Origin: Polytrichum commune
Taxonomy: Eukaryota > Streptophyta > Polytrichopsida > Polytrichales > Polytrichaceae
DNA: 64,000 bases
Assembly: GCA_950295325.1 (NCBI GenBank)
Contig: OX485805.1
Span: forward strand, 7,750,501-7,814,500
Reading direction: 5' to 3'
The notes beneath the pieces were generated by a model, which saw only the letters and a list, made by a program, of their open reading frames with translations, did not search any database and had not been told where the DNA came from. Positions 1-12,660 of this stretch are shown piece after piece. A program made the translations under genes and the position numbers. Numbering within the stretch: the stretch's first letter is position 1; each line of letters begins with the position of its first letter.

Positions 1-360
1 GAGGGAAATGTGATAACAAGGAGGAATACTTGAACTGAGCACATATGTTCCCTAGGGTTTGGAGATATAAGAAAGGATGTAACATTACGGAGTGTGACAT
101 TACAAAGGTTAAGGTGTGTGTGAACATCTTATATTCATGATCGAAGTGAAGGTTCTCGTGCTCATTAAATAGTCATATATTTGATCTCCTTCAACTACAT
201 CAAATGTTGAACCTAGAAAGTTTATCGTTTTCTAAACACGCAATCCAATCTCTTTTGAACACACATCTTTTGACATCCGTTCTTGAAACCACATTGTAAT
301 GTAACTAGAAATATTAAGGAATATTCTAACTACATGTGCCAGTGTGTAAGCAGAGAAAGA

Positions 361-820
361 TGAGAGCTAGACAACTCTCAGTTGAAGATGAATGGATAGG
401 AGTAAGACAACTTCAGATTGACAACATGTGCACTGGAGTTAGACAGCTCCGCATTTAGTGCATTGGAACTAGACCATTCCAATTGAGGACGTACATGTGC
501 ACGTGAGTTAGACAACTCTCAATGAGGTGCACAGGAGTTAGACCACTCCATATTTGGAAAGATGAATGTTATTCATTGGAGTTAGACAATTCTCAATGAA
601 TAGATAAAGCTAGTTGGAATTAGACAGTTCCAACTAGAAGATTGAATGAATGAATTAGTTGGAATTAGACATTTCCAACTAAGAGAATGGTTGGATGAAC
701 CAAGTTGGAATTAGACAGTTCCAACTGGAATAAAGGATGGATGTATTTAGTTGGAATTAGACAGTTCCAACTAGAAAGAAGAATGGATGAATCCAATTGG
801 AATTAGACAGTTCCAATTGG
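361..820. repeat. Array of about 12 short hairpins with a conserved loop
   Basis: Successive imperfect palindromes lie at 361-380, 399-416 (weak), 435-450, 463-482, 505-518, 534-549, 572-600, 611-636, 655-682, 703-726, 748-773 and 793-820. Each has an 8-nt loop close to YTAGACAR flanked by complementary arms. The arms change together: GGAG pairs with CTCC, GGAA with TTCC, TGAGAG with CTCTCA and TAGTTGGAA with TTCCAACTA. The last five units are more alike and spaced about 46 bp apart. I do not recognise the family. It may be part of a retroelement LTR or leader running in from the left edge. Confidence 0.75.
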
Positions 821-2524
821 AAGAATGGAATTGAGATAAGAGATGAAAGAAGGTTCTAGAAGAACCAAAGATAGAAGATAGAGCTATGAATAGAATATTT
901 TTACTATATGTAAAGATAGAAAGTAAAAGTGGTGCCTTTGGCGTAAGAGGAAGCTCGGGGGAGGAGAGAGGGGCTTTTTGGATTGTTAGCTCTCTCTCCT
1001 ATGGTCGGGTGATAGAGCTTCTTTGACCAAAACTTAATTGGTCTCGGATTGTACTTAGAGATTTGTACAAAGAAATAAATTGTGTTTATTTCAATTCTTT
1101 ACTTGGAGGTATTGTTGTCGTGAAAAAACTGCCAACCGGTGAGATGTCTTTAACACACACCAAATCACATGCCACTCAAATACAGGTGTCCAATTAAGAT
1201 AAGTAACGAAATTAGGCACGTCTACCTTAATGTGAGAAGTAACAATGAATTACGTTTACCCAGAAATCCCGTACAGAATCCACCGTCCTTTTTATCGACG
1301 GTGCAGATGGCTCCCCCAGACTGCTTCCTAGACTCTCTAGAAGCTAGAAGGAAGCTTCCGCGACTTGGCCGACAAGTTTTGTTTATTGTGAAAGCCGTGT
1401 ACAGACACTGCATTGTCCCAAAACAGCAACTTAATATGTGCTTGGACACTCTCCAGGGAGCAGTGTGCAGACACGCATTGGAATCATTTGTCTCCGACGT
1501 TGCATTGCAAGGGTGCTGTAGTAGTAGTAGTAAGGTCAGCTTGTAAACTATGCTCTGCGTGATTCGGTGCACGATTTGGCGCTTTTTATAAGAAGGATTT
1601 TAAGGGTGGAAGGAGACTTTGCGATTTTAATGTACAGCAGCTCGGAGGAGCTTCAAAGAGAGATATCGTGCCGACTAAGCTACATACCGATTCTGTGCAG
1701 ACACACGGTGTCACGTGAAGTGGTAGATGCGCACATGTGAACTTTTTATCGACTTCCAAGTTGCCTGCGAGTTATAAAGCCCCCTGTAAGTTGCCTCGAT
1801 CGATTGTTGCAATTTTTAGTATTCAGGAGATCATCTAAGGTTTGTTAATGAAGTGTAGAGAGTAATTCGAACGTCTCCTACTTAGCGCACCTCTGTTCAG
1901 TTACAAATGGAAGCCTAAGCTGAAGCATGCTACGGAGGTCTGGGCAAAGGTATTCATAGTATCGTCATTGTGTATCTTTACGTCGGAGTTTAATTTCCAG
2001 GCGCGGAGGAGGACAGCAATTGACAATCACTACGTGCGCGGGAGGTGCAGATTAAGTATTACAGTGTCGTAATGTGTTTTTGCACTCTAACAAAGAAGAA
2101 CATTTGACAAGATCACTTCTACAGTTGCTTATCACTGTAACTTCTGTTGGCAGGTTGAATCAGGTTATGAAGGCATGTCATTGCATTGATATGATCTCCT
2201 CGTTATCTCTCGAAATCTTAACAAAAATTTAGGAATGCTCAATTTAGAAAATGCTTCAAGTTCTTGACGCCAAAAAAAATTACCTAAGCCACACAGTTAT
2301 GACCGGATTAAGTTTCTAAGAGATCCAGACAAGCATTTATAAGGAAGGAAGCTGATATTATTCTAAGTTCTCCACATTTGAACTTCTTCTTTGTTTATAT
2401 TGTTCGACTTATAGTCTATGGCACAGTAACAGAGAGCTTCATCGTGAAGTGTGCTTGACATCCTAATTCTAAACATCCTTATTACAAAGAAGTATCTCGA
2501 TTGATACATCTGAAACTTTCTTCA
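821..2524 (+). other. Upstream region of the Myb/LRR gene, no coding call
   Basis: Positions 880-1160 have an LTR-tail-like composition: a purine-rich run, an inverted GGAGAGAG/CTCTCTCC pair and AATAAA near 1074. Positions 1240-2060 are richer in GC and may hold the promoter or 5' leader of the gene that starts at 2525. Overlapping open frames on both strands (1169-1546 and 1222-1572) look like nothing known and are treated as chance. Confidence 0.3.
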
Positions 2525-5500
2525 ATGGCCATGGGAGAAACCTGGACGGATGAGCTGACCAATCTTAGCGATCTTGATGACTCAATACTCGATCAAGAAA
2601 TATGGCATCAGGATCTGGAACAATTTTTGCAAGCATCCGATGCTGATCACTATATCACGGGTGCAGATCACGACGACCACATGACACAAACTTTGGAAGC
2701 AGGTAAGTGCAGCCTCGTCCACACTTAAACTTCACTGAAACGTAAGACAGTTCACATTTCCTAGTCAAATGAGGATATTTTGTGAAAGATTATTTTCCAT
2801 GTCAATCAGAGTGTTTAGAAATTTAATCGTGTTTACCTGTGCATAAGGCTGTAGGATCTTAGTTTCTATGCGCTTGCTAATTGTTTTCAACCGGAGCAGG
2901 CTCGGAACTCGTATACAGCACATTGATGTCTAGTGAAATCAATGGACATAGCTTTTCCAATGATTATAATGGCGGAAGACAGCATGGGATGTCAGAGGTA
3001 AATGAACGGAACCTGTTTGGACACCATGAGGGACATGATGAAGAGACTCCTCATTCTCCAGATCCCCTTCCTAAAAAGAAAATGAAGGCAAAGGGTGAAT
3101 TACAGTCACGATATAGAACTTCGAATTGGACGGAGATGCAGACGGAGTATTTGGTTGAGTGTAAGAAGGAATGCAATCGTGCTAAAGATCGTGGACTTGG
3201 GTTTGCCAAGGGCACTTATGCTTCCAATGACTGGAACAAAATCTCCAACAAATTCTCAGAGAGGTTTGCAGGTGATCGCGATAACTTCAAAACAAGCAAG
3301 CAATGCCGATTAAGGTGGGACACTTTTCTGAAGGCCTTTAAGAAAATAAAAGCGCATTGCAAATTATTGGGAATTAAGCACACTGAATTGAACAAGGAGG
3401 ATTTGTCCAAGTTGGAGTTGGCAACAACCTTGAGGACAGATTGGTATGACGCTATTGACAAGTTTTGCCCTCCAAGAAGTAAAAAAAGCAAGCAAAAGAT
3501 TTTCTCTTCGAAATTCAATCCAAGAGGTGTTGATCATGAAGGGTCGGCCAATTTATCACTTGAGAATGCTTTAGCCTCTTCATCCCACATTGAAGTGCAG
3601 GCATCAGGGAAGAAGCGATGCGAACAAGTTGTAAGTATTTATTTGTGTTTTGGCTGCAATTCTTCAATTATTGTGTCTGTTGTCGTCACATCCTCGGAGC
3701 GATCACACTCCCTTATGTTTCATAACCATGTACAATAAAAATTTGCTACCCTATATTATATGCCATAGATAATTTTAAAAATTATGATATTTTTTCTACA
3801 TATACATGATCATTGATAATATTTTTTTAATATATATTTTAAAATATTTCGTCATCTTCATTTTTTGTAGTAATTGTTTTAGTTCAATTTTGCATCATTC
3901 TAACTAGATACGGTATGTTTTTTTAAGAAAAAAAGTCTTCAAATTTGGTTACCATTCTTTACTATGTAATAGATACCGTGTATATCTACTCATGGAAAAA
4001 AAATTGATAAAATTTTGACCCATTTTGATGATGCTTTATGTAAAGCGTAGGTTTTTTTTTTATTGCACGTGGTGTTCAACTTGACAATGGAGTGCACCCC
4101 CTGGGGTCACATCTTGCCTCATAGCACACATGTACATTACCATACACACAACTATCACTAGAAAATCAGGTAATCATTCAATAACTTGGTCGAGCCCAGC
4201 AAAGTAACTATACATATATGCATGCAAGACCAACTTATAAGTTGGAAAAAATAAAAATACTTTTGAATTGTTCTGCACAAATTAAAAACTTCGATAAAGA
4301 ATTACGAAATAAAGTACTCACTTAGGCAGAGGTCACACACAATGGGATTCTAAAAATTTGTTGCATATTCACCATTTTTCAAGGCAAACAATGGAAGCTA
4401 AATTCCCATTGAACAAAGTAATAAGATTAAATGCATGCTAACATCTCTTATACATGGAGGAGTGGTGCTTTTTGTCTGTGACCCCCATTTAATTTCTAGT
4501 TTGTCGGCCCTCTAGACCACTATTGACATTCCTATTATAATTTGCTACATGACAAAACTTAAACGTTTAAAATTTGGATTATGAGTAGTCACCTCTAATA
4601 TGCAAACATCTATACGGATGGATTTGTCAAAAAACTTTAGCTATGGTTGTTGAAACTAAGGTCACATTTTTTGGATAAATTTGAGTGAGATAGGGTGTGG
4701 GAAGTTAGCGGTTGAACTGATTGCACCAAATGGTTGGGCCCAACTTCAACTTATTTAATGATTTTGTTGAGATTAACTTCATGGTATTTAATGTCACTTA
4801 CTATATAGGGTTACACAATGCTTCAACATTTTGCTGAGAATGTAAATTTTCATGACATAACGTACATACAACTTATTTAACCTTTTTTGGCAAAACCTGA
4901 AATCTATAATAAGGAGTTTTGACCTTGTGTAGTTCCAAATAATAAGTGACACTATATACCATAAAAATGTACCATTCAACTTATCATGTGTAGGTTGCAA
5001 ATTGTACCCATATCTTTAGAATTCTCTCAGTTACACAAACACATGTCAGGAAGTTTAAACCAATTGAGAATAGCGAGATTGGAATGCTCTTAGAATTGTC
5101 TTCACAGGAGCTTTGTTCTCAAGAAGAGAGCAAGAGATAGAAATTCAATCTTTAGTGTAGAATGAATAATTCATTCTATTTTTTTATTTTTCAAATATTG
5201 TTGTTGAATGATATACTTACTGAGTAAGTGTCTAGCACGGGCCATCACTAGTTAAATTACATGAGTTCACATAAGACAAAAAGGAAAAACAAAGAAGTTA
5301 CCTAATTTAGGGACAATTCACACCAATGGATATCCTTAACATTGTGGTTATTCTTGTCTAGAATTACACTTGGTCCATTGACAACTCACATCATACATGA
5401 AGTTATCATTGCCAAGTTAAGTTATTGCATAGGCATAACCTAACAACAAAGTTAGTGTCTAACCTTGGTGGTACCTTACCATACGTGTACTCTTAGGAAT

Positions 5501-8500
5501 GGTGAACTAAATTTAAAGGAACCATGGTAGTGACTAGTGACTTAATAATGATCAAATGACATGTAGACGTGCTTACAAGTGGCAAGTAAGGTGATTTCAA
5601 TGATGACCATGTGCGAGTAGAAGTATTGTTGTAACCCACTTTAGATAAGTGATATCTTTTCATGAAGTTGCATGTAGGTGTGAATGAAATGACATTCAAG
5701 TTAGATTGAAATTAGGTTATTTTACCATGAGGATTGATAAATTTAACAATTACAATTAGGACTTAGCCCGCATTGATGTGAATCATCCCTTAAACTCATA
5801 AGTCTTGTCTTTCGATATAGTTTAGTATAAGTTCTTAGCTTACTACATTTTGGGTTGAGGTATGTAACTCTTTACACCCTAATATGTTAAGCACCTAGTT
5901 TGATGGTGAGATCAATCAACACATAAAAATGTAAGGTGTATTGGTATCAGAAATATTAAGCTTGAACTAGAGGTGAGTTGAAGATGGTCCCATGTGAACC
6001 AATATAAATCAATCAACATGGTTAGGCAATCAAAAGGTCATCATCAGTAACTTCTCATGTGTGCAATATATGTCTCATAATAATTTAGAAGCCTTACATA
6101 GACTAACACACTTTTGTGAAAGCCTTCATTGAGGACTTTTGAGGCATAGTTTATATAAGTACCTCACCTTTTGAGGTCAAATATCTATTTTATGAAAATT
6201 TATATGAAGACAAAACCATTCTTATGCACTTTCAAAATCTCAAATTCTAGGTGCAATGTCTTCACTAAGTATGAAGGTTTGAGCTACATCTACTCTCCTA
6301 GATTTGGATACTGAATAAATGACAAAGTTGAAGGTATCGAGTATTTTTCTCAATCAACCAAAGATTTTTTTTGAGTTGGATCTAATGTAATTATGTTTAT
6401 TGTCCACAACACTATGATGTGTTCACAAATAATCTTATATTTTATAATTTTAAATGTCAATAGAGTTTTTGGTAATGACCATGATGACGACTACATCAAT
6501 ATGTGATTCATGTCAAACCATGTGACATACATTAACATAGTTGTGACAAATATGGCACTTCTTTGTGCACCACACCACACTTTACGAGGACAATGTGGTT
6601 AAAAAATGAACATTAATTGACATTAAAGTTTCTTGGTGTCCTAATATACCATGAGAATGCAAAGTCTTTGAGTAACAATTAACATTTCCAAAAACTTAAC
6701 AAATATATGGATATCTATACATATTGAAATGAAGATAATAGTTTAAAAAAATCTAGTTACATTTTGATGTACAATATCATCTTATCCCTTGAAAGATTTA
6801 GTTATTATTTTTCAATTCAATGTTGAATTTTTTTCCCTATGAAAGCATGTCACAAATATATTCAGGATTTGGATTGGCAAACATTGTTGAATATGGATTT
6901 GGATAATTTAAATATAATACATATATTTGATTTACACTATTTTAGATGATGATAGTATAATCAATTGACTTTATTATTTGTCAGCAAACGTGCGTCTCAA
7001 GAGTTAATAAATAGTGCAAATCATATGTTGATTTATAACATGAACATTTACATTGCTTTTGTAACGGTGGTCTCACATTTGAATACATTTGTCATTATGA
7101 GAAGTTATTTTGTTTCATAGTACAGATTTTCTTCAATCTATTTAAATATATAATACACTAAAGGTGGATGAGAAGTATAATCATTAAGTGCAACTTTTTT
7201 AGGTGCTTTTGGATTTTGATCTAACATGAGTGGTATAATGGCTTTTGATGCAGGTCATTCCAAGCTTTGATGCTTTACCAAACTTGATGCAACGGATATT
7301 ACTTGATTTTGTTTTTCATAACTTCAAACGTTTCGGTTTTATGGAGATTTGTCGTTGGCTTGCCCTTGTGCATGATGAACGTGAAGAATGCATTTTGGCA
7401 TGTGTAAGTTGACCACCCGTTTCATATGCTGGTGATTTTTTTGTAATTCTCATATAACACCCATTGAGTACCACGTTACAATATTGAACAATGTTTGTTC
7501 CAATAAATATCAACTTCAGATGTATTGAATGGGTCTAGCAAATTGAAATCCCCATCAAATTTCATTGGCATGTGGTATAGATATATTAAAAATTTGTTCT
7601 TAAAACTATCGCAGGTACTTCAACTCTTGCACACAAACCTTATACACCCTAAATTTGCACATGGCGTCCTACATTCAATCAAATTTGGGCGAATGAAACA
7701 TTATCATACATTTGCACACAAGATGCTTACCTATTATCCCCATTTCCGCATCCACCTAAAGCTACGGCATTTTTGGTATAAAGAGTTTAGGACAACCACC
7801 CAACACGAAGGGTTAAGCACATTGACTATTCATAAATGTGCTCAACTTATCAACATGGATCTCAAGTACGTGCCAAAACTCAAGTCATTGACCTTCAGTG
7901 CTTGCCCAAATCTTGCCAAGGTATTGGGGTGGGAGGAGTTAACAAATCTTGCTCGCTTGGACGTGACCTATTGCCCGAAATTGAGCCCTACCACCAAAAA
8001 CTTGAAGGCACTCAAATATTTTAACATGTCCTCCAAGAAATTGGACGACCTTGGGAGCATGATCTTAGAAGAAAATACGGAGTTCGACACGAGGACCATG
8101 ACTAATATGGAGCAGTATTTGAATATCAATAATTTGAGAACCCTAGAAATCTTTAGCGTATGTCATTGTAGTGGGCTTAGGAAAGTGGAGGATAGTTTTG
8201 GTAGCCTTAGCTCACTCACTGAATGCTCATTTCATGGGTGCCATAGCCTTCACGCTTTACCGGATTTGAGCAACCTTATAATGCTGAAAACCTTGGATAT
8301 ACAAGACACGAAAATCCGAACTATTCCGGGGCTCGAGAATTTGAACAACTTGGAAAGGTTGCTTTGTGATCAAGACTCGCAAGTGAAATCGCTTCCCGAC
8401 TTGAGTCATATGCAAAAACTAAAGGAAGTCCAACCCGATGACATTTTCAAGGGGAAAATATCGAGCCAAAAACCTCCTATTGTTCTTGATGATGACACTT

Positions 8501-8541
8501 CCACGGATTGGAGTGATGACGGTTCATGCCTCAACCAATAG
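2525..8541 (+). CDS. Myb/SANT (trihelix-like) plus leucine-rich-repeat protein, four exons
   Basis: I propose exons 2525-2702, 2900-3630, 7254-7403 and 7615-8541, with GT-AG introns and matching phases (1, 0, 0), giving 661 residues. The start is the ATG at 2525; a second ATG lies two codons on. The N-terminus is acidic (DLDDSILDQEIW). A basic KKKMKAK stretch leads into a Myb/SANT-like DNA-binding domain (about residues 135-245) with spaced tryptophans (SNWTEMQ, NDWNKI, RLRWDTF, DWYDAID). It ends in a basic tail resembling a nuclear signal. Exon 3 is leucine-rich and unrecognised. Exon 4 carries about seven irregular LRRs (LKSLTFSACPNL, LKTLDIQDTKI) like those of plant resistance proteins, then an acidic end. 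The 3.6-kb intron 2 holds small transposons. DNA-binding plus LRR in one protein is inferred from splice compatibility; two neighbouring genes remain possible. A poly(A) signal AATAAA lies at 8753. Confidence 0.6.
3695..4106. mobile_element. Small inverted-repeat element (MITE), copy 1, in intron 2
   Basis: About 410 bp, closely matched by 21812-22217. The two ends are imperfect inverted repeats about 45 bp long, running from a cytosine-rich GCACTCC-like start to a GTGCAATAAAA-like inner end. The interior is AT-rich and non-coding. It sits about 65 bp inside the intron that follows the Myb exon. A partial third relative may lie near 20396-20440. Confidence 0.6.
4470..4620. repeat. Dispersed repeat fragment
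   Basis: This stretch matches the reverse complement of 42880-43010 over about 130-150 bp with moderate divergence. It is non-coding and its family is unknown. Confidence 0.5.
4787..4965. mobile_element. Short palindromic MITE, diverged copy
   Basis: It begins with a GTCACTTACTATAT-like end and closes with the inverted form (AATAATAAGTGACAC). It matches the element at about 35010-35170, where the inverted ends are better preserved. There is no coding capacity. Confidence 0.45.
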
Positions 8542-11500
8542 TTCGAAAATCGTTTAGAACACATTTTCGCTTTGCGAGTGGCGGGGGGTTTCGTTTCCCA
8601 CTAAGTCATCCTAACGATATCCAATATTTGGTCAACTTGAGGCTTATTGGAAGAGGCAAATCATGTTAGCCGAACAATTCCAAGCGTTGAAGGGCTTGGC
8701 AAGTCCAATGGGGAGAAACGTACCATCGAATTGCCTAGTTTTGACCAATAGAAATAAAATGTAGTAGCATGTGTGTGAATAGTCTTCACAATCATGCTAA
8801 TGTTTGCAATGTAGACACGTGTTAATATGTATACAGGCGTCCGTTCTTTCGTTTCAAGATAGTCAATGATAGTTGGCTAACACTCAAAGGTAGTAGAATT
8901 GAGCATGATCTCAATTTGAAAGATTTGTATGCTTTGATATTTACATTTATAATATTTGTACAACATATGTAATATAATATGTAATGTGTAATGTAATAGG
9001 GTATAGTACATTGTAAGCACCTCATGGCCATTTTAAGCATATTTGTTGCACCTCTACTAACCACAAGATTTGCATAAGGTATTTAGGATTGATGTCAAAT
9101 GAATTTGTTTTAATATTTTCGTGCAAACTCTTGTCAAACCTTCATGGGTTTCTCTCATGGTTTGTCAAATGGGGTGTACATGCACCCAAATCCTATAAGG
9201 TTGCTTGACTCCTTGATTCCTCTAGTTTGATTAGAGTTGGCGAAGAGTCTTGGTGAGGGTTGTTATGTGCCTCGAGTGCAAACCTCAACCTAGAACTTGA
9301 CCCACTTAAGTTGAAGATATTCACCAACAACCATCGCCTTATTGAGTTAGTGGTGAAAAAGACCAATTTTATCAATGTTATGTGAAGCTAATTCCAAATC
9401 AACAAAATAAAAGTTCATTTGAAAGTTTACTTCAGGAAATCATGTCGCTTGGGGTTTAGCTTTGGGGATGCATAAAGGGGGCAATGATTGTGCCTAGGTT
9501 TTACATAATATATATAAGGTATGGGTTACTTTATTCTAGCATTATAAATATACTAGATGTAATATGTATATATGTCGCGCACCTCTCCATGAGGAGTGTC
9601 CAAAACACCATGGGCACAAGGGGGACCCCGGAGTGACACCCGGGACTTGTGGCGCCGTTGGTGAGAGGGCCCAAGTGATCCTAGTGTGGGTGATGGCCGC
9701 GGGAGTTGGGAACGCCTCCCACCCATGGAGACTAGGAGGCACGAGGGTAAAGCCATCAGCTATGCGTAGCTTATGGCGTGTATATTCTAGATTGCTCAAG
9801 AACACCTCAATCGGAGGTGTGAGCTAGGAGTTATGGCAATTTGAGTGGGGCCTTGGTACAGCAGTGGCATGGGAGTGCTCCCAAGACTGCCAAGGTTTGA
9901 ACAGGCATAATTTCCTCAATACTTGCCTAAATGGGGCAAGTGAGGAGTCCATCGGCATCTACGTGAAGCATAAATGCAGACAAAGTGGTTGCTTGTTAGC
10001 ATCAGAGATTAGATAAGGAAGTTATGATGGTCTGAAGCTGCTAAGGGTTTTTAGGCCCAGCGGCTAAGGGAAAATGTTTACTTGGCCCCAACTCTTGGTA
10101 GAGAGACAAAAGGTTTCTTGACGGTGGTATAGGGGCCCCGTTTAGAGTGCTAGAGGCTTATATGGGTGAGGTGGTGTGGCCTCACCCACCCAAGGCCAAA
10201 CGGCACGGCCTCCATGGGATTTGGCCCAATGTGAGGACATAATTGCTTAGTATGATTCGGGTTGTTGTAGTGTTGCTCCGGCAACGCGATGATCAACATA
10301 AGATTGGACTTTCATGAATGAAAATCCACATCTAAGAATTGGTTACCGATTAAGGGGTGAGTCTTGAAAGCAAAGTAGGAGGGTTGGTTCCCCTCTTATG
10401 AACAATAAGATCCGGGGTAGGAGGAGCTAACCATTAGAATGGCGGAATGCGAAGGGTTAGCACTCGTAACCTTTGCTAGAAATGGAAATTAGCAAGATTG
10501 TTAAGGGGGCTAGCAAGGGTTGCGACAATATAATTCTACTTGTATTTCTACTTTTAGGTCTATAGTCAACTATAATGACGTGGGTAACCTATAAGAGGCC
10601 CAAATGAATATTTCATTCAATACATGAACAACATTTGTTCCTGAAATATAGGGTTTAGGACAAGCTCGGTAGAAAGACTACCCTTTGGAAATCCCTAAAG
10701 GTTTCTTATTGTGGAGCTTGTAGGTGGAGTACAAGTGGAGCTCGTAGGTGGTTCTTATGGTTGCTTCTCTAGCTTTTAGGTATAGGGTTCGATTGGAATA
10801 TGGATTCTTTTGCTTGGCTTTCTGAATTTTGAAGAGTTGGTTTGGGCCAAGAATTTTGTGCAATATTGTTGCCAGTGAGTTTGTGGCCTTGTGTCACTTT
10901 AAGAGTAACTTGTTTAAAAAAATGTCCAATCTCTTTAATATAGCTTTGCTAGAATCAACAATATTCCTACAAACCTAAGGTTTGACCTGATCATTTGCAC
11001 ATGAGGGAAGCTAAGACAAGAGCATTGAGTAGTAATCGGTGAGCAATAACACATGAGTAATGAACGTTAACATACAAGGAGTTTAATCAAATATAGATTA
11101 TAGGAGTTATAACCTTAACTTGGTATTATATTATTTATTTTATTTACTTGTACAATAGTAATATCTCAAAAATTTGGAATTGAAGGGGGCTTGTTACTAT
11201 GGACTACTGAAAACCTATTCAATCAATTGTTGATTCTTATTATAATTGTTGCGTGCAACCAAAGTAGATAAGAAATATTGAATGATATATATTGACATTT
11301 GAAACATTAAGGTGAATACTACACTAGCATCACTACTCGTGTTTAACAACACCACCATGCTTACATAATCACATGACCTCGTTGTAGGGATATATTGGCT
11401 TGTTGATGAACTCGTCGTTGTCGTAATCCACCTTGTATAAAATTTGAACATATAGTATAGGTGTTTGGAATACACCCATTTCCTCTCTCTTTTCAAAGCC

Positions 11501-11718
11501 ACAAACAACAATTTGATGAAGTCCAGGCATGTGCATTGTAGGATGTCATCAATTGTGACACATTACAAGTTACCCTCCTTAGAGACGATGTTGATAATTA
11601 GTTCAAATTTGTGATACAGAATGGCATCGATTCCAACAACATAGTATATGTCCATGAGTCCGGCACTCTCCGATTTGTTTTTGTGACCTGCCATTGGTGC
11701 TCCTAGATTCTGAAGCAC
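8542..11718. other. Intergenic region with an unclassified GC-rich repeat-like block
   Basis: The 3' flank of the LRR gene (8542-9540) is AT-rich with nothing recognisable. Positions 9560-10300 are clearly richer in GC than their surroundings, with overlapping open frames on both strands and no known domain. This looks like a decayed mobile element of unknown class. Positions 10920-11718 hold nothing I can support. Confidence 0.3.
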
Positions 11719-12182
11719 TGTGGGAACACGCGAACACCAACATATCCGGATTGGCGTTTTTAAGTGCCTAATCCGGTTTTGTCCGGATGACCCTAGTATC
11801 GTTCAGGGATTCTGTGAAGTGTAGAAGGTTTAGAACCCTCCGTTCCTGCTTATTTCCTCTTTCTTAGCCAAATTTCCGGAAACCCTAATTTCCGGATTTT
11901 TGGTCTTTGGGACACTCCTCGCCTTCTTCCAGAGGGTGCCTTTCCGGAGTGTACCCCTAGGCCCTAATTATAACGCTAACTCACCATTCTACGTCTACCC
12001 TCTAGAATAGGTGGTTCCTTCCGGCTGAGACGTCCTTTATAAGTTTAGAATCCGGAAACTCCCTCACAATCAAGCCGGATTGATCAGATCCGTCCTGGTA
12101 GGTCACGCAGAAAGATCCGGATTATTTCTTAGGACCACAGGGACTAGAGGAGTCCGGGTTCCAACCAGAGATCTGACTCGAC

Positions 12183-12660
12183 GGGTTAAGTGGGTGACCC
12201 GTACCACTTTCCGGATTGTCCCGTACTCCGGCGATGAGCCCTCTTCGGAGGATCAGATTGACGCCATTCCGGATCTCTTCCGGACTTGTGCCCAACCTTT
12301 CCCTTCCGGCTATCTCACCGGGACGTTTACCCAGACATCCGGAAACCTGAGGATCTCTTCCCACTACACTCCGGAGGTAGCCTCCAACCCGGAACCCTAA
12401 CTGATCCGGTCCTTCCCTCCTCCTTCCGGCAGATCTATCCGACTACCTCTACCTTGGATTCTACTCAATCTGAGCTAACTGGGCGATCCGTACCACCTTC
12501 CGGATTGATCCGTCCAAGGGCGGTGGGACCTCTTCAGAAGATCAGATTGGCGTGAGTCCGGATCCCTTCCGGATCTCTCCCAATCCTCCCAGCGGCTATC
12601 CCACCTAGACGTTACTCAACCAATCCGGGTTAGTGAGGTTTCTCTCCCACTATACGCAGA
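12183..12660. repeat. Diverged tandem duplication, period about 289 bp
   Basis: The stretch beginning GTACCACTTTCCGGATTG near 12201 recurs as GTACCACCTTCCGGATTG near 12490. The following GATCAGATTG and TCCGGATC segments recur at the same offset. It lies inside the GC-rich element and is non-coding. Confidence 0.55.

Noticed and set aside
361-820. CRISPR array or tRNA-like cluster
   Set aside because: Repeats are palindromic with changing stems, spacing varies, and no tRNA arms or boxes are present.
1169-1572. Overlapping proteins on both strands near the left edge
   Set aside because: No recognisable domain and mutual overlap; more likely upstream sequence of the Myb/LRR gene.
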